Part shown: one piece after another, positions 1 through 11,105 of the stretch | How positions within the stretch are numbered: position 1 is the stretch's first letter | Layout: each line of letters starts with the position of its first letter | Assembly: GCA_033557465.1 (NCBI GenBank) | Contig: CM066031.1 | Span: 1,073,299,640 to 1,073,363,639 of the forward strand | Direction of reading: 5' to 3' | Length of the DNA: 64,000 nucleotides | DNA from: Ichthyophis bannanicus | Taxonomy: Eukaryota; Chordata; Amphibia; Gymnophiona; Ichthyophiidae | The notes under the pieces: generated by a model | Database searches by the model: none | Told to the model about the DNA's origin: nothing | The model's input: the letters and a program-made list of their open reading frames with translations, nothing else | Translations under genes and position numbers: made by a program

Positions 1-1123
1 TTGGATCTACAGATGGTGCAGAGGAGAGGGGGAAGACTCTATGTCCAAAACCCTTTGATGCCTTACCCACTCAACAACTCGGCTCCCCTGCACATACCAG
101 TCCTTTACAGGGGTCTTTAGAAATTTCACTGCACATATTGATATGTAACTGAAACTCCACTTTACTGAACAAACATGGGTCAAAACATTTGTGTACTGTC
201 AATTAATTCTAAGTCAGATCCCAAAACAGTATTTTTGAACCCTCTTGAGGTAGTGAAATCTCTAATAGTTCTATTTGGTTACTTTTTCTTAGGCTTAGGC
301 AGCACTCCTCATAACTCCTTTTTGTTTGTCTCTGGCCTAGGCCAACACTAATTTCAGATGTTGGGTCCCAAGTCAACTTGGTAGAAAGGAGCTTCCACTG
401 ATCAGTGGCTGATATAAATCAGGTAATTAGACCATCCCCAGGGGAGCAAAGATCTTTTTCTCTCCAAAATAGGGCCCATTATGACCTAGGACACCCCTAG
501 CTCCTCCTCTGGTTTCCTCTTTTTTGGGATCCCAACTGGAAAATTCCTAAGGGCTTCCAGGGCAGATAGATAGGCCAGCTGAATATTGAGCATAAAGATA
601 AGCAGATAATTCTTCTTTGTGCAGTGACTGGCCTTTTCATTATTGCCCTTATTTTTTCCCTGGATGATTGTTCACAGCCAAATTATGGACATACAGTATT
701 TCTCATGCCATGGATTCTGTGTGTAAAGAAGCTTGTTTCCTGATGAGGAACTGTTGTGATTTTCTCCAGCTGCAACTAACAGTTTTGATTTGCAGATTTA
801 TCTTATTATCATCATGTATACTGTACAAATTGTTTCTTTATTATTTTATTAATCATGTGCTGTCTGAAACTTGCATACCTGTCTCTCTGCTATGCCATAA
901 TTACAATCTTTTTGCATGCACCATTATTCTTACAAGTCGTATCACCAAGAATTATTTTATTAATTCTTTCATTGTTTCTATGGAAAATAATCATGTTACT
1001 ATTCAATTATTGTTGACTTTTCAAGAGATTTCATTATTTATCTTATATTAATAATTTCCGTTATCTGCTTAGCAAAAAGAGATATCTTTATTTATTCCAT
1101 CTTACTTCATTTATTTCATCTTG
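1..1123. other. Unassigned intergenic sequence
   Basis: No convincing coding signal or recognisable repeat seen. Short open frames here have no repeat-protein motifs and are consistent with chance. The right part, from about 780 on, is AT-rich. Confidence 0.5.
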
Positions 1124-1237
1124 CTGCTCCATATGTCTGGAACAAACTGCCTGAGTCTGTGCGTTGCGCCCTTTCTCTGGCCCTTTCCAAATCCAGGCTA
1201 AAAACCCACCTCTTTGAAGCCACTTGTGGATCCTGAT
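1124..1237 (+). pseudogene. LINE ORF2 C-terminal fragment (L2-like)
   Basis: A short plus-strand reading frame contains WNKLPESVR followed by LKTHLFEATC and a stop. This matches the general pattern at the C-terminus of L2/CR1-group LINE ORF2 proteins (W-N-x-L-P then L-K-T-H-L-F). No reverse transcriptase domain precedes it, so this is a 5'-truncated or decayed copy. The exact LINE clade cannot be decided from 38 codons. Confidence 0.6.
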
Positions 1238-1584
1238 CCTCCTGACTCTCTTGACCACTACCTATGTGTATCTTACCATACTCTAATCCCCAGTTTCACT
1301 ATGGGGGTCATTCCAGAGCAGGAATAAGCCCTTTGGACATGCGGCTTAGACGATTTTCTAGTGAAAACATCTACGACCATATTCTGCAACACCTGTGGAC
1401 TTGCACGTACACGGCGCTAGCACGGGGATCTCAGAACATGGGCAGGAGGGGATGGGGGCATGGTCAGCAGCGGAGACTTGCAATGCATATTCAGGAAAGA
1501 CCCATGTACATTCTGCATGTTTACCGTGGACATCTACATTATACCAACGGAAACGTGGAATAAGGCCAGGACTTAGAAACTTTT

Positions 1585-1607
1585 CTGCTCTGCTCTGCTC
1601 TGCTCTG
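1585..1607. repeat. (CTCTG)n microsatellite
   Basis: About four and a half tandem copies of the pentamer CTCTG (phase CTGCT). Confidence 0.85.
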
Positions 1608-2040
1608 TAATGTGTCCCATAGAGATGAATGGCTGTAACAAAGATGTTTTGAACTGGTTTGTCTGCAGTTTGGAAGGCCACAAGATGCAGTTGTAAAGAA
1701 TAGAATGCAGAGCTGGGGGAAGGTTGTAAAGACACATTAATAAACACCCCTATAGAAATATTTGGAGATGAAATGGTGATTATGCCGGCTATGCTGACAA
1801 TTGCTGTGTGAGCTAGAGGAGATGATCTAGGGCACCCTAACAGTATCTGTTATCCGAGAAGTTGGACTGTTGATATAGGGATTTTATGTGGGTGAGTATA
1901 GGACGGATGCATGTGTGGTTGAGAAACACAGATCAGATTAGTAGTCCTGCGACCCCATACCATCATGTTATACCAGCTGTTTTCTAGAGGTGTGGCGCAT
2001 CTGTACTGCAGATGTATGTTTTGTGTGACTGCAAGTGAGA

Positions 2041-2044
<4 letters not shown>

Positions 2045-2071
<27 letters not shown>
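2045..2071. repeat. (GT)n microsatellite
   Basis: Uninterrupted TG dinucleotide run of about 13 units. Confidence 0.9.
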
Positions 2072-3095
2072 GTTAGAGGGATGCATGGGGGGACCTGGCA
2101 TGCACAACTTCAATTTTGAGGGGACATCAGTGCCTGGCCAGTATCTGGTCCATATGACTGACCGCGGCATGACCAGGTGCCACTGTGATTGACCAGGATA
2201 CAGCAGAACAGGGTCTCTACAGCTGAATGTCAAAACAGATCCCTGTCAACAGCAAGGGAACCTCAGAATGAGTGCATGCAATAGAGCACACAACACTATC
2301 AGCGGTGTCACAAATGTGCACATTTGTATAGACAGATGCTAGTGCTCTTGGGCATCTAGTAGTGCTGATTGCACTGGTGCAAGCACTCAATCTGAGGGCC
2401 CCTATTTAATGTCAGAGATACTCTGACATTTAGCTGTACAGGACCATTTCTGATTTCTTCGGGTCCATACATACATTGTACAGACTTGTTAGAGATGGCA
2501 ATTCAAGCACAACTAAACTGTTCACCTACTGCTATTTATGCTGTGCTATAAGATATGTCAGGACATCATATCGCGCTCTGCTTGCTATTGTAACATCGCT
2601 GAGTGCACAGTGATCACTTTGCAGTGTCCTGGTCATGCAAAGGACTAGCTTATATGGTCTGTTTTGCATTATCACATCTGTATCATACATTTTTATGGGT
2701 GGTTGGCATGGGCACCACACCGTCAGTGTGAGGAGCAGCTTCGGGGATGCATGTTTTCACTGAGAAGGCATGGCCACATGGAGACAGGCAGCAGTGGAGC
2801 TCTACATCTTTTCGGAATTCGCCAAAGGCAGGGATGTCCATGCTGCTTGCTATGTATGCCAATGTCCTGGTGTTTGTGCGTGCCGCACTGAACACGTCTA
2901 TGTCCCCGATTCCAGACCCACGGGCACGTCCAGACCCGTGCATGCAGAATTATAGTCAAATGCGGCCCATTTTTCATTTAGACATGTCCATTGACCAGAC
3001 GTGCACATTATGGAATGTAGTTCCACGTGTTTTGTTTTGATTAGCTTGTAAGGGACTGTGTCCTACATCTATATGCACAGCTGCATACAAATGAT

Positions 3096-3115
3096 GAGTA
3101 GTAGTAGTAGTAGTA
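3096..3115. repeat. (AGT)n microsatellite
   Basis: Six to seven tandem AGT triplets, followed within 15 bases by a second short TAGTAG cluster. Confidence 0.85.
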
Positions 3116-3654
3116 TTCATTAGTAGTAATGAATTATAACAGTTTTCCATGTGATCCTATTAACATCTTACAAATAGAAGCCAGTGAAGGGTCAATGGAT
3201 AATTTCTCTACAGCCAATAAAGGAAATGATTGTCCAGCAGGTTTGCAATTCAAGAAACATCTGAGAACAACTGTATTATCTAGTTGGTTGAAAAGGGTAT
3301 AATCTGGAAAAATGCATTTAGGAGCCAGTTTGAAACCTTTATGCGAAGACCCTATTCAGACAATTCCATCAGGAACATCAGAGTAAATCATAGCCTTATT
3401 TTCCAGGCAGGGCTAATAGGAGGGATGTGGTATACTGTCGGTGTTGACAGTGCTTCAACTGGTAACCCTAGAGAAAAGAGGCCAGGAACTTGCAGTAGAG
3501 TTCCAGGGGATATGGGACTAGGGAAAGACCAAGGGTTAGTTATCCTCTGGTTTCCAGGGAGTTAAACGTATCTTCAGAAGATCTTATTGGTCCAGAACAA
3601 GCTATATTATCACTAGAGGTGTCATATAAGGAGAACAACATCGATATCCCATTG
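3116..3654. other. Unassigned sequence left of the provirus
   Basis: No coding region or known repeat recognised. It ends at the CTGG target duplication of the provirus (3655-3658). Confidence 0.4.
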
Positions 3655-3658
3655 CTGG
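3655..3658. repeat. Provirus target-site duplication, left copy
   Basis: CTGG directly before the left LTR, repeated at 10247-10250 directly after the right LTR. The four-base length agrees with gammaretroviral integration. Confidence 0.85.
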
Positions 3659-4288
3659 TGTTGTGGCTGATAAGAATGCAATAAATAATACCCGGAGTCA
3701 GGCAAAGATTCAAGCCGGTTTAATGTGCACAGACTCAGATTGCAGTAGCATTCAAAATAGTCTGAGCCCAGAGCTCAGAAAAATGACAGTTTATATACTT
3801 TTCTTCTCCAGTCTAATACAGGCAAAACTCCTCATTGGCCACAGTGGCCCACTTACTCTCATCCAATAGACATCTCTGACCGGGCCCAGGACTCGCTCCC
3901 CCTGCTTGGGTCACACTAGCCACGGGTCAGCAATTAGACATAACATTAAACATAATACTTTCGCTAAAGTATACAGTATATTTCGCTATTCTTGCAAGGT
4001 CAGTTAGCCACAAAGATAGTGGAAAGCATATCAGAAGCATTCTTAACAAAAGCAAAACAAAGCATTCTACTGAAAGAGACATCTGACTTCTAAACAATAA
4101 ATAGTACCAAGGTTTAATTCTCTTATCTCCAAGAGAGCAAAACATGTTATCAAACCAGAATAGAACAGTCTTTCTTTCTAACAGCTAACAGCATTCTGCA
4201 ATTTTCCAAAATCAGCAATAACATTTTAAAATAGGAAAAAAGGGCTTCAGACCTAGCTCTGCTACATACTAGGCCATCGCCTATCACA
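3659..4288 (-). repeat. Provirus 3' LTR
   Basis: 630 bp, starting TGTGATAGG and ending CCACAACA on the minus strand. Minus-strand signals visible are a TATATAAA box at 3791-3798 and an ATTAAA polyadenylation-type hexamer at 3719-3724, so R should lie between them and U5 nearest 3659. By eye it differs from the 5' LTR at four positions in 630. Confidence 0.93.
3791..3798 (-). promoter_or_regulatory. LTR TATA-like box (3' LTR copy)
   Basis: TATATAAA on the minus strand, 72 bases upstream in transcription sense of the ATTAAA hexamer. The identical copy in the 5' LTR, at 9748-9755, would drive proviral transcription. Confidence 0.6.
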
Positions 4289-4300
4289 TTCCCTCCTTTT
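4289..4300 (-). other. Polypurine tract
   Basis: Minus strand AAAAGGAGGGAA abuts the first base of the 3' LTR exactly. This is the position of the plus-strand DNA primer in retroviral reverse transcription. Confidence 0.85.
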
Positions 4301-5560
4301 GATTATTCTCACCCGCAAGTGAGGAAGGGTGAGAATCTAATCACACAAATAGCAACATACTTCAGACTATAGTAGAGGGAGCACCGTGTGGTATAGGGTA
4401 GTAGCCCTACGTTGCTAGGATTCGTGTAGCTGCCTTACATTAAGTTTAATATACGTAAGCATAAGGGGAGGAAACATGGGATACATAAACAGCCACAATC
4501 AATAATACCTTTGATACAAGTGTCTTTGTCAAATCATATAGCATACCTAGTGTATAAGCGGAGGGGCAGGAGACATAGGAGGAACAAATGACATATACAC
4601 TGTTCATCATAGCAATAGGCCCATTCTCATGACCCACAAAAATAAGAACCATTCCTATTTAATAGCAGCACCTGTATCAGAGGTCGGTAGCAGTACATGT
4701 CAAAAAGGTAGGTAGCACATGTTTGAAAATTAGCAACACATGTACTAAAGTCCAAAAAATTGCAGTTCCCATAACAGGAGAGGAAAGACTCTGGCGGGGG
4801 TTGAGACAAGTCCGGGTATTCCCTGTTGTGCAAATACTAGGTTTGCAGGCTGCACAGGGAAGTAGGGCAAGAGTCAATTCAAAGCACCCCAAGGCTGCCG
4901 CCAGAACGAAGCAATAATAAGAATTCATAATGGGCATAGTCTCTGGAAAATTGGTGGAACCGTCGGCTTCCACAACAGGTAGCAGACGTAGCGTTGATTG
5001 TAGGTCCTCAAGCTTCTGCCATACGTAGACCTACCAGCTTTGTGGCAGGAGTAGGGCTGTAGATTCCAAAGTATCACTGTCCTCTGGGATGTCTCAGGCT
5101 CTCAAAATATCATAGTACAATCTCTCAGGCTATTATTGCCTCCTTAGAGCAGTTCACTTTTTAGGAGATCAAAACAGTTTTTTCTTTTTCTTTTTTTTGT
5201 TCAGAGCATTTGAACACAGTCTCGTAAAAGACTCAATTTCTTAACACAACACAGTCTATTTCTGATGATTTCAGCTTTCTCCAGATGCGAGGCTTACCTT
5301 CGGATAAACAAACAGTCTTGAAATAGTGCAGTTTCCGAGGGACCAATAAGTCTTAGGTCCGTGGCCGTTGTCGTAGGGTGAGGCGCAATGGAGTCTCAGG
5401 ATCATTTATGGAAGTCCACGACCAAGTTCAGAAGCGGCTGCTGGAATGCAAAACTGGAGGACGTATGTTCCCTTGACGTCCAGGAGCAAGTCGGTAAAAT
5501 TCTTACGATGACGGATCTTTTCTTCGCAGCGTGAGTCGCAATGGTGCTGCAGGATTGGCG
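4301..5560 (-). pseudogene. Degraded env region of the provirus
   Basis: The stretch between the integrase C-terminus and the polypurine tract is where env belongs, but no intact frame remains. Minus-strand pieces around 4440-4840 are cysteine-rich and include an SYFCGS string. This loosely resembles the C-terminal part of a gamma-type surface subunit. No fusion peptide, immunosuppressive-type domain or transmembrane anchor could be recognised. Assignment rests mainly on position. At about 1.26 kb the region is shorter than a typical env. Confidence 0.35.
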
Positions 5561-5574
5561 ATCGAAGTCCAGGG

Positions 5575-7445
5575 ACGACGTTCAGGTACTGTGGCTGGTT
5601 TCACTCGACTGTGGTGGATCTAGGAGTTGATCTCGGCCACTTTAACTGCTGTTGGGGTTGATAACAAGACGACATATGGCCCTTTCCAATACGGCGCCAG
5701 CGGCGTCTTCTTCTGCTCTGTCACCCACACCGAGGCTCCAGGCTGGAAAGGATGCAGGGGTTTGGATGGGCTGGTCTCGTACTCACGCGTGAAGACCCTG
5801 CAAAACAGAACTTAAAACCAATAGTGCTTATCTAGCAATTTCAGATCCTATCTGTCACACATCTCCTTTTACTCTCTATACAATAGGCTACAGAATCTCA
5901 GAATCTCAAAAGGGGAACCTCCTAAAGACTTAGGGGCAGGGGCTAAGTATATCCTATGAAGGGCTATAGGAAGAACCTGGGGCCACTGCAGGTAAACCTC
6001 TGGGCAGTTTGGACAACTTGAGTACACAATGTCCATTACTTCCAAGCAATCATGGTCAGGAGGGCCTGGACCGACGGGCAATTAGGGTGGCTGGGTTTAG
6101 AGTTTGGCTGACACTTAATTGCAAGTTAGGATTCTCACATAGCATGTTTTGATATTTCAGCATTCGGGCATTAGTGAGCCAATGATTTCCTTTGTGTTCC
6201 ATCAGGGTTAGAACAGAATGTGGCACAGTAACTTGGAGTTTTATCCTAAGGTGAGCTTGTCAGCTTCGCTCACTAAGAGGGCTGTGGCTGCTACAGCTCT
6301 CAGGCAAGGTGGCCAGCCTTTGGCAACAGGATCCAATTGTTTCGTCAGGTAGGCCACAGTTTGCTGCCAAGACCCAAGAGGCTGGGTCAAGACTCCCAAT
6401 GCGTTTCCACTTGATTCATGGACATACAGACGAAATGGTTTCTGCACATCCGGTAGGCCCAAAGCTGGGGATGACATCAATGCTGTTTCCAATGATTTGA
6501 ATGCTTTATCTTGTTCTGGGCCCCATTCCAGGGGAGATCGTTCCATTCCTTGTGTGACTTGGTAAAAGGATTTCGCCATGAGCGCAAAATTTGGTATCCA
6601 TATGCGGCAGTAGCCTACAGCTCCCAAGAAAGCTCGCACCTGTTTCCTAGTAGTGGGGGTTGGGATGCGGCATACTGCTTCTGTTCGCTCAAGTCCTAAT
6701 GTCCGGGTTCCTTTAGACAGGTGGAACCCTAAATATTTCACTTCTGTCTGACACAGCTGCGCCTTGGCTCTGGAAACCTTGTAGCCAGCTTCATTCAAAT
6801 GGTGCAAGAGGTCACTTGTAGCTTGTATACAATCAGATTTGTTACTGGTGGCTATGAGCAAATCATATTGAAGCAAAATGCTTCTTCCCGGAATCACAGA
6901 GTAGCTTGACAAATCTTGACTGAGGGCTGCACTGAAGATAGTGGGTGAGTTCTTAAATCCTTGTGGTAATCGAGTCCAAGTAAGTTGCCCTCGTCATCCT
7001 GTGGTAGGGTTTTCTCATTCAAATGCAAACAAAAACTGACTGGCCTCTGTCAGGCGTATACAGAAAAAAAAACATCTTTTAAGTTAAAGTGAGTGGCTTC
7101 TGCTGGAATCAGTCCTAGGAGGGTGTAAGGATTTGGTACTACTGGATGTATGGTTTCAACTGCACTGTTCACTTGACGTAGATCCTGCACTGGGTGGTAG
7201 TCACCTGTCCCAGGCTTCTTGATTGGGAGAAGGGGGGTGTTCCAGGGTGATTGGCATTCTCTGAGAAGTCCATACTGCAATAATTTCTTCAAATGGCGAT
7301 GAATGCCTTCAATTGCTGGTCTCGGGAGGGGATACTGACGCACATGCACTGGTTCTGCTCCTGGCTTAAGGGCAACAAGTACAGGAGCTATATTCTTTGC
7401 TAGGCCAGGTGGATTATTCTCTGCCCATACTCCAGGTGGGGCTGC
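5575..7445 (-). pseudogene. Degraded pol of the provirus (RT, RT connection, integrase end)
   Basis: Minus-strand frames give gamma-type pol pieces in order. The reverse transcriptase N-terminal part is at about 7445-7050, with an NPPGLA string and a YPLPRPAIEGI-type segment. The palm and thumb are at 6912-6241, and the connection follows in a shifted frame at about 6245-6075 (WLTNARM, then LNPATL). After only a few residues like the start of RNase H, the sequence jumps near 6000-6020 to a late integrase segment (WPQVLPIALHRI, then SPFEIL). The integrase C-terminal SH3-like region lies at about 5805-5575 (WKGPYVV) and has an in-frame stop. RNase H and the integrase zinc and DDE-core domains are therefore missing. 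The catalytic Y-x-D-D box near 6870 has lost two residues. Non-functional. Confidence 0.88.
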
Positions 7446-7990
7446 AATGCTGGTAAGTATACAGGAACTTGCTGGCCTGATTGGAGATGCACTATAGAAC
7501 CGCTACTCTTCTTCTCGGGGAACAGTCAGCACTATCAATCCAGCTCCTTCGATTAGGAAAACTTCCTCCACATCATTCAACTAAAGTATCAGCAAGAAGA
7601 ACTGCTCTCTTCTCCATCTTACATTCACGTTCTCTGTCACATTATCTCCACATTTCACAGGCATTCTGAACAACTTAATCGTGCTGTCATTTATGCCCGC
7701 AAATCCATCCCGTTTCTGCAAGTTCTGTTTTATATCTCCCTGGGACTGACTTGACAAAAACTGCATTTACCATGCGCAAATTCTCCTGGGCTGCTGGATT
7801 GCATGGGGCATATAGTGAGGGCTGCCTGCACTATTTGGATTCCACTTGGGGTTAGCAAAACTGATGGGTCTGAATTAGGTCAAACAAATCCTAAGGCTTC
7901 TCGTGTAGGAGGCATAATGCAGTAAATCGTAAATCAGTAAATCAGTGGCAGGGGGGGCGGTGGAACTGAGGGAGCTGGCCTCTAACAATG
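7446..7990 (-). pseudogene. Degraded gag and protease region of the provirus
   Basis: Minus-strand reading just upstream of pol has a capsid C-terminus-like piece near 7790-7700 (VNAVFVKSV, with DIKQNLQK in a neighbouring frame) and cysteine-rich debris towards 7600 that could be a nucleocapsid zinc knuckle. Farther upstream, near 7950, is a proline-rich stretch. Several frames must be combined, so the gene is frameshifted throughout. A protease is expected between gag and RT, but no D-T-G site was recognised. Confidence is moderate for gag and low for individual domains. Confidence 0.5.
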
Positions 7991-9592
7991 TCTGATTAAA
8001 GGATTTAACCAAGAACGGGGACAAGCAGCATCTCTCCCTGTGCTGTAAACATAACGGATGTGTGTGCTCATTCTGAATAAGAATAAATTGAGCTAAAGTC
8101 CTTATAAGATTAAACTAATATTTTGCAACATGTTATAATAACAATCCTAACAAAAAGAACTATAGTTCATAACATGATGACTACATAGCTGTTGCGTATA
8201 ACTGGAATAAAACTACTTGGCAAAAAACTGCCAGCTGTAATCAGCTTGACTTTGCAAAAGAAATTACATTCAATTCAATTCAATTCAATTTTACAGGGTT
8301 TTTTTAGGAAGTAGATATTCAAAAAGACATTCATTCTGGATGCTTTTTCCATAAAGCGGGTGGACATTTAAAATACACATACACATTTTCCTTCCTAGTT
8401 TATTTTATTAACAATAAGCATGTCTTCTATGAGGCACTTGCTGTATCAGGAACTAAAACTCATACACGATTAACCCCTCATTCACTCAGGATTCAAAGCA
8501 CTTTCAAGTTGCGATCTAGTACCGCTGGCTCGAAGCTGCAGAGTCCTGTCAGTATACATAATCAGGGCTTCGTAGGGCGAAGGGAAAATACAAGCATTCT
8601 TTCCTATTGAAACCTGAGCTCTACAAGATTTCTGCTCACTTGATCTGGACAGGAATTCGAGTAGCAATTTAACCCTTTCCAGGCTAAGTACAATACTATC
8701 GAGATCCACAATCCTGACTAAACATTCTTATTAAATGATATATAATACATGACCATAGCAGAAGGCACATCACTATTACAAAATATTGAATAGAAACAGG
8801 TATAATTCCTTAAAATAAGCACCCATTAGTCCAGCAGCAGAACATTGAAAACATGCCTTCATAGGGTTAAAACATTCCTCTGCACAAACACGTCTCCTGT
8901 CAGTTTCACTCTGCGCTGCAACTGAATGAGGGAGAGACAGCTTCGTGATTTTACAGTGACTCTAGGTGTTTCTTTCTTTTACTATTTCATATGAGGTAAA
9001 GTGTCACAAATTACTCAACGGAATATAATCCTACCCTTATACTAGAAGGGAAACTCGTGGTTTCAACAGATAACAAAGACAAACTCCCAACGCTTCCTCC
9101 TATTCACAAGCATTCTTCACACAAACATGCTAGCATTTTCCAAATTCTGAATTCCCGGGCTGACTGACAAACCAGAATTACTGAAACCGAAAGGGCTGAT
9201 GGTTTCGCCCCGCGCACTACTTGCAGGGGTACTAGGATCGCCCTGGAAGTTGATCAGACTTCCTTTATCTGTTACTGTACCAGAAGTGTCTCGAGACTTC
9301 CCAAAACTATCTGACTAAGAACCAGAAAAATCAATACTCACCGGATCCGGTAGCTAATGCGCTGCGCAACCAATCCCTCCTTGGGTTGAATCCTGGAGCC
9401 CCCTCGGGTTCGAGGTGTTGGTTGGCCAGAAACAGCAGCCTGCGGAGGCAAGGAGGAGTCTCCTCCGATACAAAAGGACCAGGGGCGCCAGAGACCCTCC
9501 TGCGGTCAGTCAGGCTCAGCTCCAGCCAGACCAAACCTGTGAGGCGAGATGTCGGGGCATATTCACTTGCATACCATCTCCCACTCGCACAT
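7991..9592 (-). other. Provirus leader and lost 5' gag sequence
   Basis: Lies between the primer-binding site and the first recognisable gag debris. No matrix protein, myristoylation start or packaging structure could be recognised. An (AATTC)n-like run lies at about 8270-8290. The part next to the primer-binding site (9330-9590) is GC-richer than the rest and would be the 5' leader. Confidence 0.4.
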
Positions 9593-9610
9593 TCCTGGCC
9601 CAACGCACCA
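9593..9610 (-). other. Primer-binding site, tRNA-Gly-like
   Basis: On the minus strand, six bases after the 5' LTR end, the sequence starts TGGTGCGTTGG and continues GCCAGGA. The first 11 bases are complementary to the CCA-tailed 3' end expected for a vertebrate tRNA-Gly(TCC), and the rest matches if one base is inserted. The six-base spacing from the LTR is longer than usual. Confidence 0.6.
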
Positions 9611-9616
9611 GAAATA

Positions 9617-10246
9617 TGTTGTGGCTGATAAGAATGCAATAAATAATACCCGGAGTCAGGCAAAGATTCAAGCCGGTTTAATGTGCACAGACTCAGATTG
9701 CAGTAGCATTCAAAATAGTCTGAGCCCAGAGCTCAGAAAAATGACAGTTTATATACTTTTCTTCTCCAGTCTAATACAGGCAAAACTCATCATTGGCCAC
9801 AGTGGCCCACTTACTCTCATCCAATAGACATCTCTGACCGGGCCCAGGACTCGCTCCCCCTGCTTGGGTCACACTAGCCATGGGTCAGCAATTAGACATA
9901 ACATTAAACATAATACTTTCGCTAAAGTATACAGTATATTTCGCTATTCTTGCAAGGTCAGTTAGCCACAAAGATAGTGGAAAGCATATCAGAAGCATTC
10001 TTAACAAAAGCAAAACAAAGCATTCTACTGAAAGAGACATCTGACTTCTAAACAATAAACAGTACCAAGGTTTAATTCTCTTATCTCCAAGAGAGCAAAA
10101 CATGTTATCAAACCAGAATAGAACAGTCTTTCTTTCTAACAGCTAACAGCATTCTGCAATTTTCCAAAATCAGCAATAACATTTTAAAATAGGAAAAAAA
10201 GGCTTCAGACCTAGCTCTGCTACATACTAGGCCATCGCCTATCACA
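9617..10246 (-). repeat. Provirus 5' LTR
   Basis: 630 bp, same limits as the left LTR. A minus-strand TATATAAA lies at 9748-9755 and ATTAAA at 9677-9682. Differences from the left LTR noticed by eye are C/A near 9788, C/T near 9880, T/C near 10060 and G/A near 10200. Confidence 0.93.
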
Positions 10247-10299
10247 CTGGTACAATACACTTCTGAGATGTGTCTTTTGGAACCATTGATCATCTCCAT

Positions 10300-11105
10300 G
10301 CTCCATGTCAGGCTCTGTAATCCTGCTCCTCCCCTCGACTTCCTTGGTCACCCTTGTTTTGGCCTTGGTCATAAGACGTTTGGATTACTGCAATGTCTTT
10401 CTTGCCAATCTCCCAAAGTTTCAACTCCTCCGTCTGCAACGTATCCAAAATGCTGCTGCCCGTCTCGTTACGTTCTCCCATCGCTTTGATCATATTACTC
10501 CTATTCTTCTCCGTTTGCATTGGTTACCTCTCCGTTATCGCTTCCATTATAAGTTTCTTATTTTGATTCATCGTGCTATTTACACTAATACTCCTTTATA
10601 CCTTGCAGATCGGATCTCTCTTCATACCCCTTACCGCCAGCTCCGTTCTATTCACACCAACCGTCTGTCCTTACCCTCTCCGTCACAAACTCACCTTGAA
10701 CAAACCCGCCATGCAGCTTTTTTCTTTCTGGGTCCCGTACTGTGGAATGCACTACCACCTCCCCTCCGTTTGGAATCTTCTTATCATCAATTTAAAATAT
10801 TGCTTAAAACTCATCTGTTTCAACAAGCCTTCAACCTCTCCCCTGATGTTCCTCCCTGATGTTTTCGTTAGCCATGTGTGTGGGTTTATTTATCCACTGT
10901 CCTGTCCTCCCCTGTCTGGGCCTGTTACCTTGTTGTTTGAGAAGCCCTGGCCTGTTTGTTTGTTTTACTTGCTTATGCTTTTTGTACTTTTGCTTTTCTA
11001 TCTTATTATGGCGTTCCTTTCCATGTTTTTGCATTAATAACCTTTTATTGTACACCGCTTTATGTTTCGACGGAAAGCGGTCTATCAAATGTTAAATAAA
11101 GATAA
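10300..11105 (+). pseudogene. L2-like LINE 3' end: ORF2 C-terminus and 3' UTR
   Basis: Plus-strand frame 10305-10856 (184 codons) shows the post-RT region of an L2-group LINE: RRLDYCN, LQRIQNAAARLV, HWLPLRYR, and WNALPPPLR ending in LLKTHLFQQAF. A stop is followed by a roughly 250-base 3' UTR ending with an ACCGCTTTATG motif, an AAAGCGG motif and a short AAATAAAGATAAAGATA tail. The RT palm is absent, so this is a 5'-truncated insertion, the common LINE product. The 184-codon frame is intact, which suggests modest age. It starts just right of the provirus target duplication. Confidence 0.85.

Larger units (their letters stand above)
1238..3095. other. Unassigned intergenic sequence with microsatellites
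   Basis: No gene or repeat family recognised apart from the microsatellites listed separately. Open frames of 60-130 codons occur on both strands, overlap one another and lack recognisable motifs. Confidence 0.4.
3659..10246 (-). mobile_element. Endogenous gammaretrovirus-like provirus, defective
   Basis: A full provirus read on the minus strand. Two 630-bp direct repeats (3659-4288 and 9617-10246) begin TG and end CA when read on the minus strand. CTGG at 3655-3658 and 10247-10250 is a 4-bp target duplication, the size usual for gammaretroviruses. Inside lie, in transcription order, a primer-binding site next to the right LTR, degraded gag, degraded pol with gamma-type reverse transcriptase and integrase pieces, a poorly recognisable env region, and a polypurine tract touching the left LTR. 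The 5.3-kb interior is short for a gammaretrovirus and is broken by frameshifts, stops and at least one large pol deletion. By eye the LTRs differ at four positions only, so the insertion looks recent although its interior is ruined. It cannot encode functional proteins. Confidence 0.93.

Noticed and set aside
8482..8709. 75-codon minus ORF in the provirus leader as a viral accessory gene
   Set aside because: No recognisable domain, and a position between leader and gag debris in a decayed element; chance frame likelier.
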